Shown one piece after another: positions 11,090 to 23,591 of a stretch of DNA of 64,000 nucleotides. Below the pieces are notes generated by a model. It was given only the letters and a program-made list of their open reading frames with translations. It had not been told where the DNA came from and ran no database searches. Every line of letters begins with the position of its first letter. Position 1 is the first letter of the stretch. The stretch covers positions 124,001 through 188,000 of the forward strand of contig JAMAHW010000078.1 in assembly GCA_023627715.1 (NCBI GenBank), read 5' to 3'. Source of the stretch: Periconia sp. R9002 (Eukaryota; Ascomycota; Dothideomycetes; Pleosporales; Periconiaceae). The position numbers and the translations under genes are program-made.

Positions 11090-11790
11090 TCATGCGCATG
11101 ATGCCACAGGTTTGGAAATAGTTGTGAAGGTTAGTTCTCCTCCAAAGCGTGCTGGAAGCCATAAATCCACTTTCGCGTCTCTAATCTTTACGTATTGGAA
11201 GTGCACAGGAAAACCGGAAATTGCGAGGCCTACATATGACACTCGGGGTGGACAAATATTACGCTGCATTTCGGGTGTTGCGTTGCTTCGTACTCCGCAA
11301 ACCTGCAGCAGAAGATTAGTTCTCGGCTCCCCAATCACTGTATTTCTCAACACACCAGTATCGTATTCGGTCACCAGACCTATGAGCCTTTGACGCAATT
11401 GCCTAGCCTTTCGGCTAAGCCTGTTGATTTTCGATTGTCGCCGCTCCTCATCTTCTTTCTTCCGCAAACTATCATAACGGCACTTCCTGATTTCTGACTG
11501 TAAAGATAGTGTCAGCCAGATTGAACGATGACATATTATTAAGCACTTACTTTGGAAAGCTTTTTTGGGACCTTCATGCTGTAGATACCGTGTATTACCT
11601 AATAACCCAAATCTCAGCTACTTTCATCTGGGAAGTCAAGAGTATCTCTGGCTCTTCTTACATCTACCTCGAACGGTTTGTGTCGAAATTTCTTATTCAG
11701 AAGTGTCGATAGATAGTCTGGGTCAATCTGCCCAGCTTCCACTTTCTGTTCGACCAATCGATGGCGATTCCTTTGGAGAGACATGTTCAT
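11090..11790 (-). CDS. Small basic coiled-coil protein of unknown function
   Basis: Three exons with phase-0 introns: 11790-11662, 11598-11551 and 11497-11090 (introns 63 and 53 bases, GTAAG donors). The product is 194 residues. The third exon starts with a very basic, charged helix (RKCRYDSLRKKEDEERRQ, then KINRLSRKARQLRQRL) resembling a bZIP-like or other coiled coil. A C-terminal part (TNLLLQVCGVRSN, PRVSYVGLAISGFP) has no family I recognise. The ATG at 11790 follows an in-frame stop upstream, but a further 5' exon is not excluded. The gene sits between two paralogous kinases, on the same strand as kinase 1. The open frames and matching junctions support a real gene; function is unknown. 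Confidence 0.5.
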
Positions 11791-12661
11791 GTAAAAGTTC
11801 GGAGCTCGATGAGGAGCAGAGAGCTCGAAGCTGTATCATGCGACAGATACTGGGGTGTCTTTCCCAAATGTATACCGGATGCTTCGCTTATCCTTGTTGA
11901 TCAGCTGCAGACGGATTTCCGAGGCGTCCAGGCACAGCCGACCACGTGTGCTCAGTGAGCGACGCTGTTTGGCTGACCGGTTTTGAGCTTATTGCGGTAC
12001 AGTCAACCCCTTAAGATGTCGTACATAAGCGGCTATAGCGCGAACTACTGTCCCGTGCCCTTGAGGCGAGAGATTGGATAGTCAGTTCCCGTCAACATCC
12101 TGCTGAGCTTGCTCATTAATACGAATACTCAGCCACAAGCCACCAGTATTACCTTTTTTGACAATCTTAGGAGAGGGTTCTGCAGGAGTTGTCCTCAAAC
12201 ACTCTTAGTTACAGCCCGCTTCCAGCCGCCGGCCTCCAGTACGAATGTGGCCTCACGATCCGCGGAGGCAGCACACCACCTTTTCTATGGTGAAGAATAA
12301 ATTAATAGCATGATATTCGCTATTCTCAAAATTTCCGTGATTCGTATTGCACTTATGTCTGCTTTTGCGCTGACACCTGTTCGCCCTCGTACTGTTTATT
12401 TGTCATAATTGTTGAACACGCCATCCCAAGCTCTGAAATTCAACGTGCGCGGATAACCTGCACGATCCACTGCCAGACCTTTTCAAACTGCGGTAGCTGC
12501 AGCATTACTTTCAGGACAAGAAAACACGCACATACTATAAGCGTGTGGGGGTCCAATCACAGTGACAACATAGTTCTGTTATTCGCTAGTAAGTAAGTTC
12601 TGTAGAGGTTAGGTATTTCGCCCAAAGAATCCGAAAATCCGGGGTTGCTGATACTCAACAA
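11791..12661. other. Intergenic between divergent coiled-coil gene and kinase 2
   Basis: No supported gene. A GTAAGTAAGTT donor-like site at about 12592 may end a missing 5' exon of kinase 2, whose frame at 12662 lacks an early ATG. Confidence 0.35.
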
Positions 12662-14517
12662 GTGAGAGACAGCATTCACCTGCAGTCTGAAAGGAGCGGC
12701 AACGATTCTTATTTGATCACTCATCACGTGTCACATCCTGCGCCTCAGTCCTCCGAGAAGTGGAGTGTCCTGTTCGAAACAAATAAACGTTTAGAAGACA
12801 TAAACCGTGACCAATCAAGCATAACTTATCATGCAACGTCACACAATGAGAGACTCGGTAACCATTCCTTTCCATCCATAACTGTAATCAATAACACAGT
12901 CCCTGAGCCTGCCAGCTATTTTACCAATGCTGATTTTAATTCTGGGTTGACAGATATAAGTTTACTCAAAAGCAGACTAAGGCGCTCATTCCATAGCTCA
13001 AAATTCACTTCTCAAGGCCTCGTGCACGAGTTGTCTCAAGCGCTAGTGAAGAGTAAAGTGCCCCCTAGAAGGAAATTTCTACCAGAGTGCGCAATACAAG
13101 AATTACTCACGGAGTCTGCTGTTCAAAAAGAGCTTAATCGCTCAACACTTAGGCGATGGCGATTTTGGAAAGCGCGTCGCGAAATGCCCCACGCGCGCGA
13201 CATCATCCTCCAAATCGGTGACCAGACGTCTCAAAAGGATATGTCAAGCCACCCCAATTCTACGACATTCCGCAAAGTGTTCACCATACTACTGTTTGCT
13301 GGGGAAGGCAAGCAGATATCGACATTCAAGAATCATTCCCTCTCAGATCAAGACCTTCCTCTCGAGGAGCCTTCAGCTCATCATTGTTTTAGCACATGGA
13401 GCGAAAGCTCAATTCACAACTTCAAAAGAGAACAGTGGAAAGTACTAGCTCCTGTGTTTGAACCTTCGAACAACAAGATGGTCAATCATTATGAGCTAGC
13501 CGAAACGGCAATTGTGCCGTTTACGTGTTGGGAGTCAGTCAGTGACAGCAAATTCAGCATAGTCTACAAGGCCCGCATTCATAGCGCTCATCATAATTTG
13601 CCGCAACCCGAGGTACAATCCCATGAGAAAGATTTAGAAGGAGACAATACAATTTCTGACAGTTCCAGAAAAACGTCGATGTCTTCGCAGTCAAAGAACT
13701 CCTCGGCCCAGACAGGAGCAGTTTTGAGCGCGAAAAGATTGTGCTCGAGGGCCTCCGATCCGAAACCCATCGACATGATCATCTCATAACGCTACTTGCA
13801 ACATTCTCTCAGAATCAAACTCATTACCTCATTTTTCCTTGGGCCACACATGACCTATCTAGTTTCTGGAAAGACGGGAAGCCACGACCTTCTAGCGATG
13901 AAGACACAGCACTATGGTTGGGTCAACAGTGTTGCGGCCTGGCTGCCGGATTATACCAGATACATAATTGGAAAACGACCAAGATTAGCAGACTGAATCC
14001 TGCACATCCAACCACGGATGAAGCAGAACTCAAAAACCAAACACTTCAGCTCTATGGCCGACATGGTGACATCAAGCCACAAAATATCCTTTGGTACCCA
14101 GACGGTGGCTATTCTGGTAAAGGTGTCTTGAAGCTTGCGGATTTTGGAGCCGCACGATTCTATACGGAGGATTCTGGACAGAAATACCAATCAGTCGCCA
14201 CCACTCCGAACTATCGTCCACCAGAATATGATACAGACACGCAAGATTCAAAAAGAATTCATCATCTTTCCAGAGATATTTGGGCTCTTGGCTGCGTCTA
14301 TCTAGAGTTCATTACTTGGTTTTACGGAGGCTGGGCGGACGTCGATGTTTTCACAAAAGGTCGGGTCGCTTCAGATCCCAAGTTCTATGATTTTAAAACC
14401 TCCACATTTCATACTGTGAGATACAATCCAGAAAAGAAATGTTGGACGGCTGAGATAAAGGAAGTTGTAAAGCAGGTAGGCTTTGATTTACCGCCGCATA
14501 TTTCTAGCAAGTACTGA
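12662..14517 (+). CDS. Protein kinase with HGD catalytic loop (kinase 2), broken or incomplete 3' end
   Basis: Exon 12662-13612 and exon 13663-14517 are joined over a 50-base phase-0 intron (GTACAA to CTGACAG), which brings VFAVKELLG into frame. Motifs: FSIVYKARI (glycine loop, weak), HGDIKPQNILWY, LADFGAARF, TPNYRPPEY, DIWALGCVYLEF. The N-terminal part shares RRKFLPECAIQELLTESAVQ with the RKFLPDGLLNNLLTRGAVD of kinase 1, so the two are paralogues. The start is uncertain: 12662 is a GTG and the first in-frame ATG is far inside, so an upstream exon is likely. TGA at 14515 cuts the C-lobe early. Codons after it still read NASREGTCFL, and a shifted frame at 14579-14698 reads QMIEHDMIIVE, like kinase 1's end. 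Either a 3' intron is missed or the gene is decaying. Confidence 0.7.
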
Positions 14518-15201
14518 TATCTAAGCATGACAGCAAATAAAAACGCTTCGAGGGAGGGAACCTGCTTTCTTTTCCAAATTCCTTCAGATGATAGAACACG
14601 ACATGATTATCGTGGAAGGAGCCACCACTAGATTGAATTCACGGAGGGTCATGGAAAGGTTAGGCGGTTTTCTTCCAGCACAATTTCATCAGAATTAGCA
14701 TGTCGCTCTGCCTGTTACATCTCTTTGCGATTTAATCTGTATTATAAATGTATACTTAATTTTTAATGTAATCTTTCTCCTGATGACACCTGGTGTCTTG
14801 ATGATAGAAAAAGTGCCGACCTGTAAGTACTGAAATACCAATTCTTGCGTGTATATGATCGCGCTTTGCCACGTGTTAAACAACTCGATTGTCCTGTTTT
14901 ATGTAGCATTCTTCAAAATTTATTTCGATTTTATTCACCACTTATCCATACGATTTGAAGCATAATTTTTTTCGCCCAGGTGTCGTTGCTGAATGAGGGG
15001 AATGGACGAAGTTGTGACATCTTTGATCGAGATTATGACCAATATACCCGCGCTTCATATTGATTTGTTCACATGAACTCTGTATTACAATTTTAGATTA
15101 GGTCTAGTTTCGTGATTATGTCTGCTAACAGTGCATAGCATGGCAAACTCTCCTCCACTACTCAGTTGATTCCTCTCATCATGATCTGACCTTCAACCCA
15201 C
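14518..15201. other. Intergenic, AT-rich, with kinase C-lobe remnant at 14579-14698
   Basis: The first 180 bases hold the out-of-frame remainder of kinase 2. The rest is AT-rich without coding resemblance. Confidence 0.5.
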
Positions 15202-16607
15202 TCAAATCCCAGCAGCAGTTCCATACGGGACAGCAGTTACGTACTGCAAATCCGCATACCCCCACATCTCCAGGTTAACATCATTATTCGATAGCTCCAT
15301 GAACCTGTCAAAGTCTTTCTTAAACCCTTCAGCAACCTGCACGTTACTAGCATCCAGAGGTTCTTGATCTTTTCCAATTTGACGCATCTGGGTCCCGGCC
15401 AGAAAATTGGTGAAGCCAAAGTCGTCCTCATTGAACACGTGCTTGATTGCACCGGAGACTCTTCCTTCCAGCACATCCTTTACAAAACGAGGCTCTGCAC
15501 ATAGCGGTCTCGCAAGTCCTACCCCATCAACAGTCCTGAGAGCATCCACCATCGCACCCACCGTCCTAAAGCCACCTGTAACATAGCTTTTCGTCTTTTT
15601 GAGGGCCGGAACGATGAGATCTGCAAACTCAATGAAGAATGCTTCTCTCTTCACACTGCTATCCCTCTTATGCTGAAACGCATCCTCCTCGTAAGTCCCG
15701 CCAGATAGCTCGATAAAGTCGAAACCGTTTTCTTCGAGTAGTTTAACAAGCTCACGGGCTTCTTCTGGCTGGAAGCCGCCAGACTGAAATTCGACGCTGT
15801 TCAATTTGATGCCAATGATGAAGCTGGGGGAGACACGTTTCTGAATTGCACGAGCTACGTCAATGATAAAGCGCGCACGGTTGGAGAGGCTTCCATTATA
15901 CTGATCCGTTCTCTTGTTTGTTCTCTCAGATAGAAATTGCGCTAGTAGATACCCTGGTGTGGTCAGCATTACTCTCTCCCCACGATCAGTGTAGATGTCC
16001 TAAACGTACCGTGAGCAGCGTGCAATTGTATTCCATCAAACCCTGTCTTCTCCAAGAATTCCGCTGCATGTGCAAAATTCTCCACGATAGCGTCGATTTC
16101 ATTCTGACTTGCTGCATGCGGCTTGGCGTAGCTACCGCCAAACGGCGAACTCTTCAGTTGAATGTCACTGGCCGACACTGGGTTTTTCTGTATCCGATCC
16201 TCCACCTGGCGTCCGGGATGGCAAACTTGACCTACGATCAAGGACCCATGTTTTTTGGCGGCTGTGGCAAGATCCTGGAAGCCTGAAAAGCGAGGACCCG
16301 AGAACTCTGCGGCGGGAGGGATTATCATATTCCCAGGTGCTTCGAGTTGGTCGTAATCGATCATGACATTGCCAGTCAAGATATGTCCAATATCACCCTC
16401 ACCCCACCGACGGTAGATGTTCACCAACTCGGGCGTGGGGATGCCACGCCTGGTGTAATCCGTAGGGTGCCAAGTCGATATGCGCTCGGTCATCGCACCC
16501 TTAAGAAAGCGATTCTTAGATGTACGATTCGAAAATGGGAAGGTGAGTGGTTGAGCCAGTGGAGAGGGGTCAGCGGATTTGGATGTATAACGCAAAGGTG
16601 CCATCAT
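15202..16607 (-). CDS. NADH:flavin oxidoreductase, Old Yellow Enzyme family
   Basis: Exons 16607-16010 and 15953-15202; the 56-base intron (GTACGT to CCAG) splits the Gly of AAHG. The product is 449 residues. Visible features are NRFLKGAMTERIS near the start, GQVCHPGRQ, GFDGIQLHAAHG joined to YLLAQFLSERTNKRTDQYNGS (FMN and substrate site), IIGIKLNSVEF, IELSGGTYE and VGLARPL. This is the YqjM-like class that reduces activated C=C bonds with NAD(P)H. ATG at 16607 was chosen because fungal homologues begin with a short MAPxRY-like start; 16604 is the alternative. It is one of several redox enzymes spread over 15-30 kb and may serve a pathway. Confidence 0.9.
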
Positions 16608-17719
16608 TGATATCAGCACAAGGGCGGGATCTGAGGATTTGAAAAGAATTCTTTGTACAATACTAAGGAATGTTCCGTGGGATTAATCTGAAAGGCAATG
16701 GGGAGAGGTGAATTTATATATCCACTGTCTCACAAGGGCGGGCCTTACCTACATCTTGTACAATCACAAGGGTCTGACTTCTGCAATTCGCCTGGTAATC
16801 TCACTTCCTGACTCAGATCTCTAAATGATAACTGATTCCCGCATCTAAAATTGATTTGTTCAGATACTTGGTCGGCCTACCGATGTATGCTGTCAAGTCG
16901 CTAATGTGCCAGTACGCGTGGGGCGGTTTACACATTAGAAGAGTGAATGTCGTATATTTTGTGATTAATCAATGCTTTATAATCATCATCCCCGTTAATT
17001 CTGTGTTGTACATCAATGCATGCAATAGCAAGGATATCCATATTCTAAAAAAGGTTAAGCAAAATTGTATTGTACCGCGCTTAAATCACGCTGCAGTATG
17101 CGTGCATTCTGCAGACAAATACGCCGTTTAATACTCTAGCATGTTCACCTTGTATAATTGACCAATCAAATGACTATCGATCCCTAATAAATTTTAAGAT
17201 GATAATCCGCCGCGGCTCAATACGCCCTCACCGGAAGTATTCTGTAAAGATCAATTCCAAATTTGATGCCCTCACCGGACGCTGCTAGTGGATCATCACT
17301 CTCCAACCACCTATGACTCCCCACTGAATACTGTACGTACGTAATTTCATCGTAGCCGTACCCAAGTACAAAAGCGGTAAATAGAACCCGCACATACTGT
17401 GAGTCAAACTATTTACTAATGAAGCTTACGGGTTGTCGCATTCTAACCCTCTTTTGCGTCTTCATCTGGCACACTGGATGAAGTGTATTTGAAGATTGTG
17501 AAATGGAAGTGAAGGGTTCGACGAATGGTAATAAGTGGCATCATCTCACTGGGGGTAAACATAACTGTGCTCGCTTGATGCACTTTAAATGTTGCTGCCT
17601 CGAAATTTTTAAGTTTCCACTGCGATTCATGTTCACGAAGTCACTGTTTCAATGGTCTATCAAGATTTTGCCAATGTTGGAGATATAATCAATTGCTTTA
17701 AACGATGATTTGGCTAAAG
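16608..17719. other. Intergenic
   Basis: About 1.1 kb between two minus-strand oxidoreductase genes. No gene recognised. Confidence 0.4.
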
Positions 17720-18969
17720 CTAGGCATCACTAATTCTGACCACAATCTTGCCTACTGCATTCTGCTTTTGAAGCGCCTGGAATGCGTCGATCATTTCGGA
17801 GAATCCAAAGGATTGGGCTATGACAGGTTTGATCCCATGGGCATCAACAAGCTTCACAAACTCGGCGACGGTGTCGCGACTGAACGCTGTACATCCTTTC
17901 ACTATACAATATTAGTGATCACTCGCTCGGCACTTTCCATCACTACATTCACTCACCAGTCTTAGCACCGAAAAGCACGCTGGGCACAAATGCCTCGGAA
18001 ATGGCCGCATTTTGGGTCAAAATTCCAAGGAGGCTGATGAGCCCACCCATTCGAGTACTATTGACGGACTTCATCAGTGTTCCTGCGCCACCGGTTTCAA
18101 TGACATGGTCGACGCCGTTTCCACCCGTGACGCGAAGGACTTCGCTGTCCCAGTCCGGTGTTTTCGAGTAGTTAATGACATGGGTGGCGCCTAGCGATTT
18201 GGCGAAGTCCAACTTGCTGTCCGATGAAGATGTGGCGATTACAGTTGCACCTAGGGCTGCGGCGATCTGATTATGCTCGATTAGTACGTCTTGATTTTCT
18301 TATTACACAAGTCTACGGGAATGGCACGAGAGTATAGAGAGGGACACATACCTGTATGGCAAAGCAGCTCACTCCCCCCGTGCCCAGAGTAAGCAGCGTC
18401 TTCCCCTGCAACCTTTTGGCGGACCATTCCCCCTTCCAATCTCCCAAGCTACCATCCAGTCTCCCGTCTAATCCACCCCGTATAGCGGCGAATGCTGTCG
18501 TTCCAGCAGATACTAGACCCGCGCTCTCAACGGCGCTCAGGTTTCTTGGCGCCTCGATGACCCATTCATCATCGACAACCATCCACTGCTGTAAGGTGCC
18601 ATCTAGGTCTGCCCCACCAAATACTTGATCACCTCGGAGATTTCGTACATCTCCCTCCAGCCAGGAACTGCAGTGCAGAATGACTGGTGCACCTTCTTTT
18701 CCAGCCCATTTAGATGAAGGACCCAGGCTGTGGATGGTTCCTGCACCATCAGATCCGGGCACGAGATCTGGTTTGTGAGTTCCTGGGTAGGCGGGAGAAC
18801 GCGTAGCGATCAGAACGTCACGAAAGTTGAGCGAGGAGGCTGTTATTTTAACAAGAACTTGCTTCAGCCCTGGAGCTGGGATGGGCCTATCTTGTTTAAT
18901 GAGGTCGGTGACTTCAGATGCTGAAGTGGGGATTGTCCACGCCTGGTTGGAGGTAGGAGTAGCCATCAT
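17720..18969 (-). CDS. Zinc-type alcohol dehydrogenase/quinone reductase-like MDR protein
   Basis: Exons 18969-18352, 18266-17957 and 17901-17720 (introns 85 and 55 bases) give 369 residues. Family features: SSLNFRDVLIA, LVPGSDGAGTI, GDQVFG, SAGLVSAGTTAFAAI, the nucleotide-binding LLTLGTGGVSCFAIQ followed across the intron by AAALGATVIATSSS, ATHVINY, GVDHVIETGGAGT and GKIVVRISDA. The structural-zinc Cys cluster of true ADHs is not evident, so an NADPH-dependent enone or quinone reductase role is more likely than alcohol oxidation. The start was set at MMATPTSNQAW; six in-frame codons upstream are also open. Confidence 0.88.
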
Positions 18970-20252
18970 GAAGGGTTCAAAAACAGGCTGCAATTAAAAT
19001 TTCAACGGTGTGCACTGGAAATATGAGTGAGTTCGTGGAGTGATGGTTGTAGAAATATATATCTCTTGTTGAGCCCAACCCAGAGGTATCGTGGGACTTG
19101 AAGTTAGGCAGCTTCGTCGAGTCCAAGCTGCAACTAGAGCTAGCTTCAGTCCTACTGTAGTTAGCAGGTCCCTGCATAGAGCTCCATAATCTACCTGCTG
19201 GATTTAGGCGCTTCACGGAACAGGCTGGGATGCTGTTAACCCCTGCTCTAGTGCATGTGGAACATTTGCGATAAATCAAGATACGCCCAGAAATCTTCTT
19301 GAAGGGCCTGGCATTGTAGTCGTGCCTGCTTGAACCTTCATTTGAATATGGTCATATTCACGTACAGCACTTGAACCTGTGATTGATGATGAAGATGACC
19401 GCAAGATGGATCGGCGCAGAAGGCTTGAACCTGAAAAACGATTGAAATAGCCTTTACATTCAATAAACAGCCCTTCTCGCGATTATGGATCAATCATTGT
19501 GTGTTCTCATTGGGTTTTTTTTTTTTTTTTTTTTGCTTTGTGTTACTGAGTGGGTGTTCGGACCGGTGTTGCTATACTACAATCATGCACGCTGATTTTT
19601 TCATTCAAGCCTTGCATATGTGAGCAGCAGCTATTGGTGTGTAGTCGGGGGACATTACAATATGATGGAGTGGAGGTTGACCGGATGATAGGCGGCGAGG
19701 CTGAGATCTCCTGCGCCAAGCCGGCTTATTAAGCTTAATAAGCTTGGCTGTCGCATTTCGCTTCGACACAAGCATATGGAACACCATCAGGACTAACACC
19801 TTTGAGGGGTGAGTATACGATACACGTGGGGGCGGGACAACCTCGCCACTCACCATTCTCGCACTACCTACCTCGTACAGTAGGTCGATATAGTATCCAC
19901 ACGTGCCCACTTTGATACCTAGTTCTCGGCCTCGGTTTGAAGAAATTCTAAGCGGTCGCTATCTCCATTCTGGAAAGTAGAATTCCTTGCTTTTGCATCG
20001 TGTCGCCTGTTTTCACCTCAGCTCTGGTTTCCAGCGAAACATGGCCAATCTGTAGAGTAACCAGCCTCAACAAGCTGAACCATAAATGCATGTGAAGTAG
20101 TAAGGGTTCGATCACTGTTGACTTGAGTATCGCGAAACGTACATTTTACGCCGTGACTTGAACTTACCTACCGAACTGCATCTCTTCAAACACGAATGTT
20201 AGACGAATGTGTGCTCCGGTCTATCGGAAATCGCTAAAATCGTTCAAAGATC
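18970..20252. other. Intergenic with an 18-nt poly-T tract
   Basis: A pure T run lies at about 19517-19534. Short ORFs here show no family resemblance. Confidence 0.45.
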
Positions 20253-21791
20253 ATGAATGCCTCCCAGCAATCCAGCTTCACATTCATTAACCTATCACAT
20301 CCAGATGAGCTCAGAGAGCGGGGCACACTGTATCGTATTCGGCACAAGGCAATGTCGCATGTGGGCAGAATGCAAAGATTGCGGAACCCCAGGAAGACGG
20401 AGCTTGTCTGGGAGCTGCAGACTTCTGAATCCGACCCTGCAGGTGCCGTAGCCCTTTCAAGGATAGGATTAGAAACGTTAGACCCGTTTGCAAGTTGCCC
20501 TTTCACGATGGATGCTTATACAAGTACCATGTGCTGTACCAGTAAGGAGTAGAGTCCATCCACACGAAACTTATTTTCATTAATTTGTTAACATACAAAG
20601 TATTCGAGGCAAATGAGGGCTATTCCGAAACTCTTCGCTCCGCCTGGTCACTGGTCGCTTTCTACGATGAACTGTCGTTCCAAACAGCGCTTTCTACATC
20701 GGCATTGAATAGCCAAATACTTCGCAACGGATCACTCCTGAATGCAGAGACATCTGACAGTCTTCGGCTGCATAATAAAGCCATCAGAATGATGCAACAA
20801 CGACTAGATGATCCAGAGCAGCATGCAAGTGATAGCACGATAGGGAGTATGAGTGGATTTCTCACGTATGATGTACGCTTTTGCATTTCCCCGAAGATTT
20901 TTTTGCAAAGAAACTAACTCGTAAGGACAATAGTATCTGATAGGTAACTTCGCCGGATGGAACCGGCACATGAATGGACTACTAAAGATGATCGAGCTCA
21001 GGGGAGGATTAGAAACGATTGGTAATGAGCAGTTACACATCACACTCTCTTGGTATGCTATCTGCTTTAAACGAGCAAAGTGGACGGTTTACTCATGGTA
21101 TTTTTACTCTAGGACGGATATCTGTGGATGTTTCTCGCAGGATCTTGCGCCACGTCTCCCCCTTCCTGCGACATGGCTCGACATCATAACTATGCCTTTT
21201 GAAATGCATCGTTCAGTTCGGCCGAGCTCTATCAGCGCGATATGGAGCGAGGAACTTCCAGAAGCACGAGATTGGCTGTCAACGTACGAGCTGCTTTCAT
21301 CATTATTGTCAGATCCAGTAAAACCGCCAAACACATGGATGGAGCCAGTTCTCCACCGACTTCTTTCATTACGCCCTGTTCACCTATATAACATTCCCTC
21401 TCGGGCCTCCATCATTGAAGAAACGTGTCGGCTAGGGACTCTTCTATTTCTCGCACCAATATGGCGTTCTTTCGGGATACATCCAGTTGAGACAAAACGC
21501 ATGAGAAGAAAACTTTTCATTCTGCTAAATGGACACTTCGTGGAGTGGGGCAAGCTTCGAGTCTTGCTGTTGTGGACCTTGGCACATGCTGCTCGCGAAG
21601 CTCAGGGAGATGTTGAGCGACAAGGGTTTGTAATCAAACTAGCCATGGTGATGGGTAAGATGAGGCTCGCTGGATGGAAGGAGGTGATGGACGAAATCAT
21701 GGGCGTGCTGTGGACGAACAGTGCGGGGGAGACGTGGACTGAAGTGGAAGAAAACCTGCATGAAGTAGCGTGTTCCGCAATATCGAGATGA
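20253..21791 (+). CDS. Fungal transcription-factor-like protein (PF11951), no zinc cluster
   Basis: Four exons: 20253-20541, 20601-20872, 20934-21052 and 21113-21791 (introns 59, 61 and 60 bases), giving 452 residues. The start FTFINLSHPDELRERGTLYR with a following basic stretch, the HMNGLLKMIELRGGLE segment and LSWTDICG created by the third intron are typical of the fungal-specific TF domain 2 family (PF11951). There is no Zn2Cys6 motif, as in many members of this family. Such genes often sit in or beside metabolite clusters. It lies between redox genes and could be their regulator; that is inference from position only. Confidence 0.8.
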
Positions 21792-22234
21792 TTGCGCGTG
21801 TAAAGAATATTAGAGACGTAAGCTACTCCTAATAAACCCATTAAAAGGATTTAGCACGGAATTTCGTTGCATCGGTCAGATGGTAAACTAATGATTTTGC
21901 ATTACTCCCTTATTCAAGTATCAGTTGAGAGTAATATTTCATCCTAAGCCAACATACTAATACGAGGGTGTACAACTGATGGCGTTGTGCTGTGCCACAG
22001 ACGGGCATACGGGAAAATGACATCCATTCATATCTGTTGGTAGCAAGTAATTGGCTCAAGCATCTCGAAACCCAGCATGCGGGCAGACTGACCCGCTGCT
22101 TTTGATTCAGCTCTCGGCCGGTTAAACGCAAGCTGGAACTACGGTTGTTCAAATTCCACTCCTTTGCACATATCCGCAATTACTCAAAACGTCCTCTTTG
22201 CCGACCGATACGATAGAACAGAACTCTCTACATC
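21792..22234. other. Intergenic
   Basis: Promoter space for the FAD monooxygenase; no other gene seen. Confidence 0.4.
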
Positions 22235-23591
22235 ATGATAGAAGAATCTAAGAGGATGGATATAGTGGTGGTAGGTACCCTTATCATGGTCTTTTCCCTT
22301 AACTCAATCCCTTTCCTAGGTAGGCGGGTCTCTGACTGGCCTGATGCACGCCATCGTTTTCCGTAAATCAGGCCATAGTGTCAGAGTCATCGAGAAGACA
22401 ACCCCTCCACTTCTTCTAAATCAGGCAGGAGGACTACGAGCCGGGCCAGACGTTCAGAAATTTATCGACACCTATATAACCCAGCCCAACACCTATGCAA
22501 TTACTCTGGCCAAAGTGGACCACCTAGATTCTAATGGCCAGGTAGCGGCCTCGAGACTAGCAAACGATCCAATGTATTTGACGACATGGAGTGCTCTGCA
22601 TCGAATGTTTAGGAAGGAGCTTTTAAGAGACAGCGTGCAACCCGCAGCCAGTTACGAAACAGGACAGACGGTGCATTCCATAGAGGATGATGACGAGAAA
22701 ATTTTAGTGAGGTTCACCAAGACAGAAGAGCACCATAGTGAGCTCAATGTCATTCGGGCTGACTTGGTTATCGGTGCCGACGGTGGTTACTCTACAGTGA
22801 GAAGATACGTGTTGCCACATCTTAGCCCCACCTATGCTGGATATGTTACCTGGCGCGGCGCCGTCCCGGAGAGTTCAGTTTCAAATGAGACGAAGATGGT
22901 ACTTTTAAGAAGGTGTACCATATTTCGTACAGCGAAAAGGGGTTATGTGGTCTGGTAAGTAAACACAGTTTTAGCGATCAATCTGAGAAGAAACTGACAA
23001 CATAGCTATAACGTACCTTCTGATACCGGGAGCGTTGAAGAAGGTGAGACGCAATTTATCTGGGTCTGGTACGACATGCTATCCCAAAACTCGGAAGAGT
23101 TTACGAACATATTCACGGACCGAAATGGAGTTCGCCATTCTTCAACGATTCCCCGTGGTCGTATGCAAGATGAAGTGTGGAGCAAGAGAAGAAATTATGG
23201 ACAGGTTGCTTTGAACCCGCCTTTAGCTGAGCTTCTTCGAGAAACAAGGGAACCTTTTGTTTCTGCTGTGAGAGATTGCGCATCACCAGCCGCTGTTTTC
23301 CAGAACGGAAAAGTTATTCTTACAGGGGATGCCCTCGCACTCTTTCGTCCACATGTCGGTATGAGCACAAATCAAGGGGCGAGGCAGGCATTAGGACTTG
23401 CCAAAGTACTACAAGGGGATTTAACAATGGCGCAGTGGGAGAAGAACTCACTTGAGTATGCGCAATGGACGAGTAGATTTGCCATCGTGTTTGGTGAATA
23501 TTCGTTCAGTGGAATACCAACGCCGGGATTGAAAGAGTTCTTCAATGTCTCCTCGAATGAGCATCCTTCTCCCCTAAAGCCTCAAATTTAA
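22235..23591 (+). CDS. FAD-dependent aromatic-type monooxygenase
   Basis: Exons 22235-22270, 22320-22954 and 23006-23591 (introns 49 and 51 bases) give 418 residues. The first intron lies inside the dinucleotide fold: MDIVVVGGSLTGLMHAIVF is complete only after splicing. Further motifs are VIGADGGYSTVRR (DG motif), YVTWRGAVPE and ILTGDALALFRPHVG (GD motif), followed by a C-terminal NQGARQALGLAKVL helix. The GGSLTGL start and TWRGAVPE resemble the 2,6-dihydroxypyridine 3-hydroxylase/salicylate hydroxylase group, which hydroxylate aromatic rings using NAD(P)H. The substrate is unknown. It is the first of several oxidative genes running to 30 kb. Confidence 0.88.

Noticed and set aside
19517..19534. 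Poly-T run as the tail of a retroelement
   Set aside because: No reverse transcriptase, target-site duplication or element body nearby; a plain homopolymer.
20095..20125. tRNA-like GGTTCGATC box
   Set aside because: No matching A box or cloverleaf stems around it.
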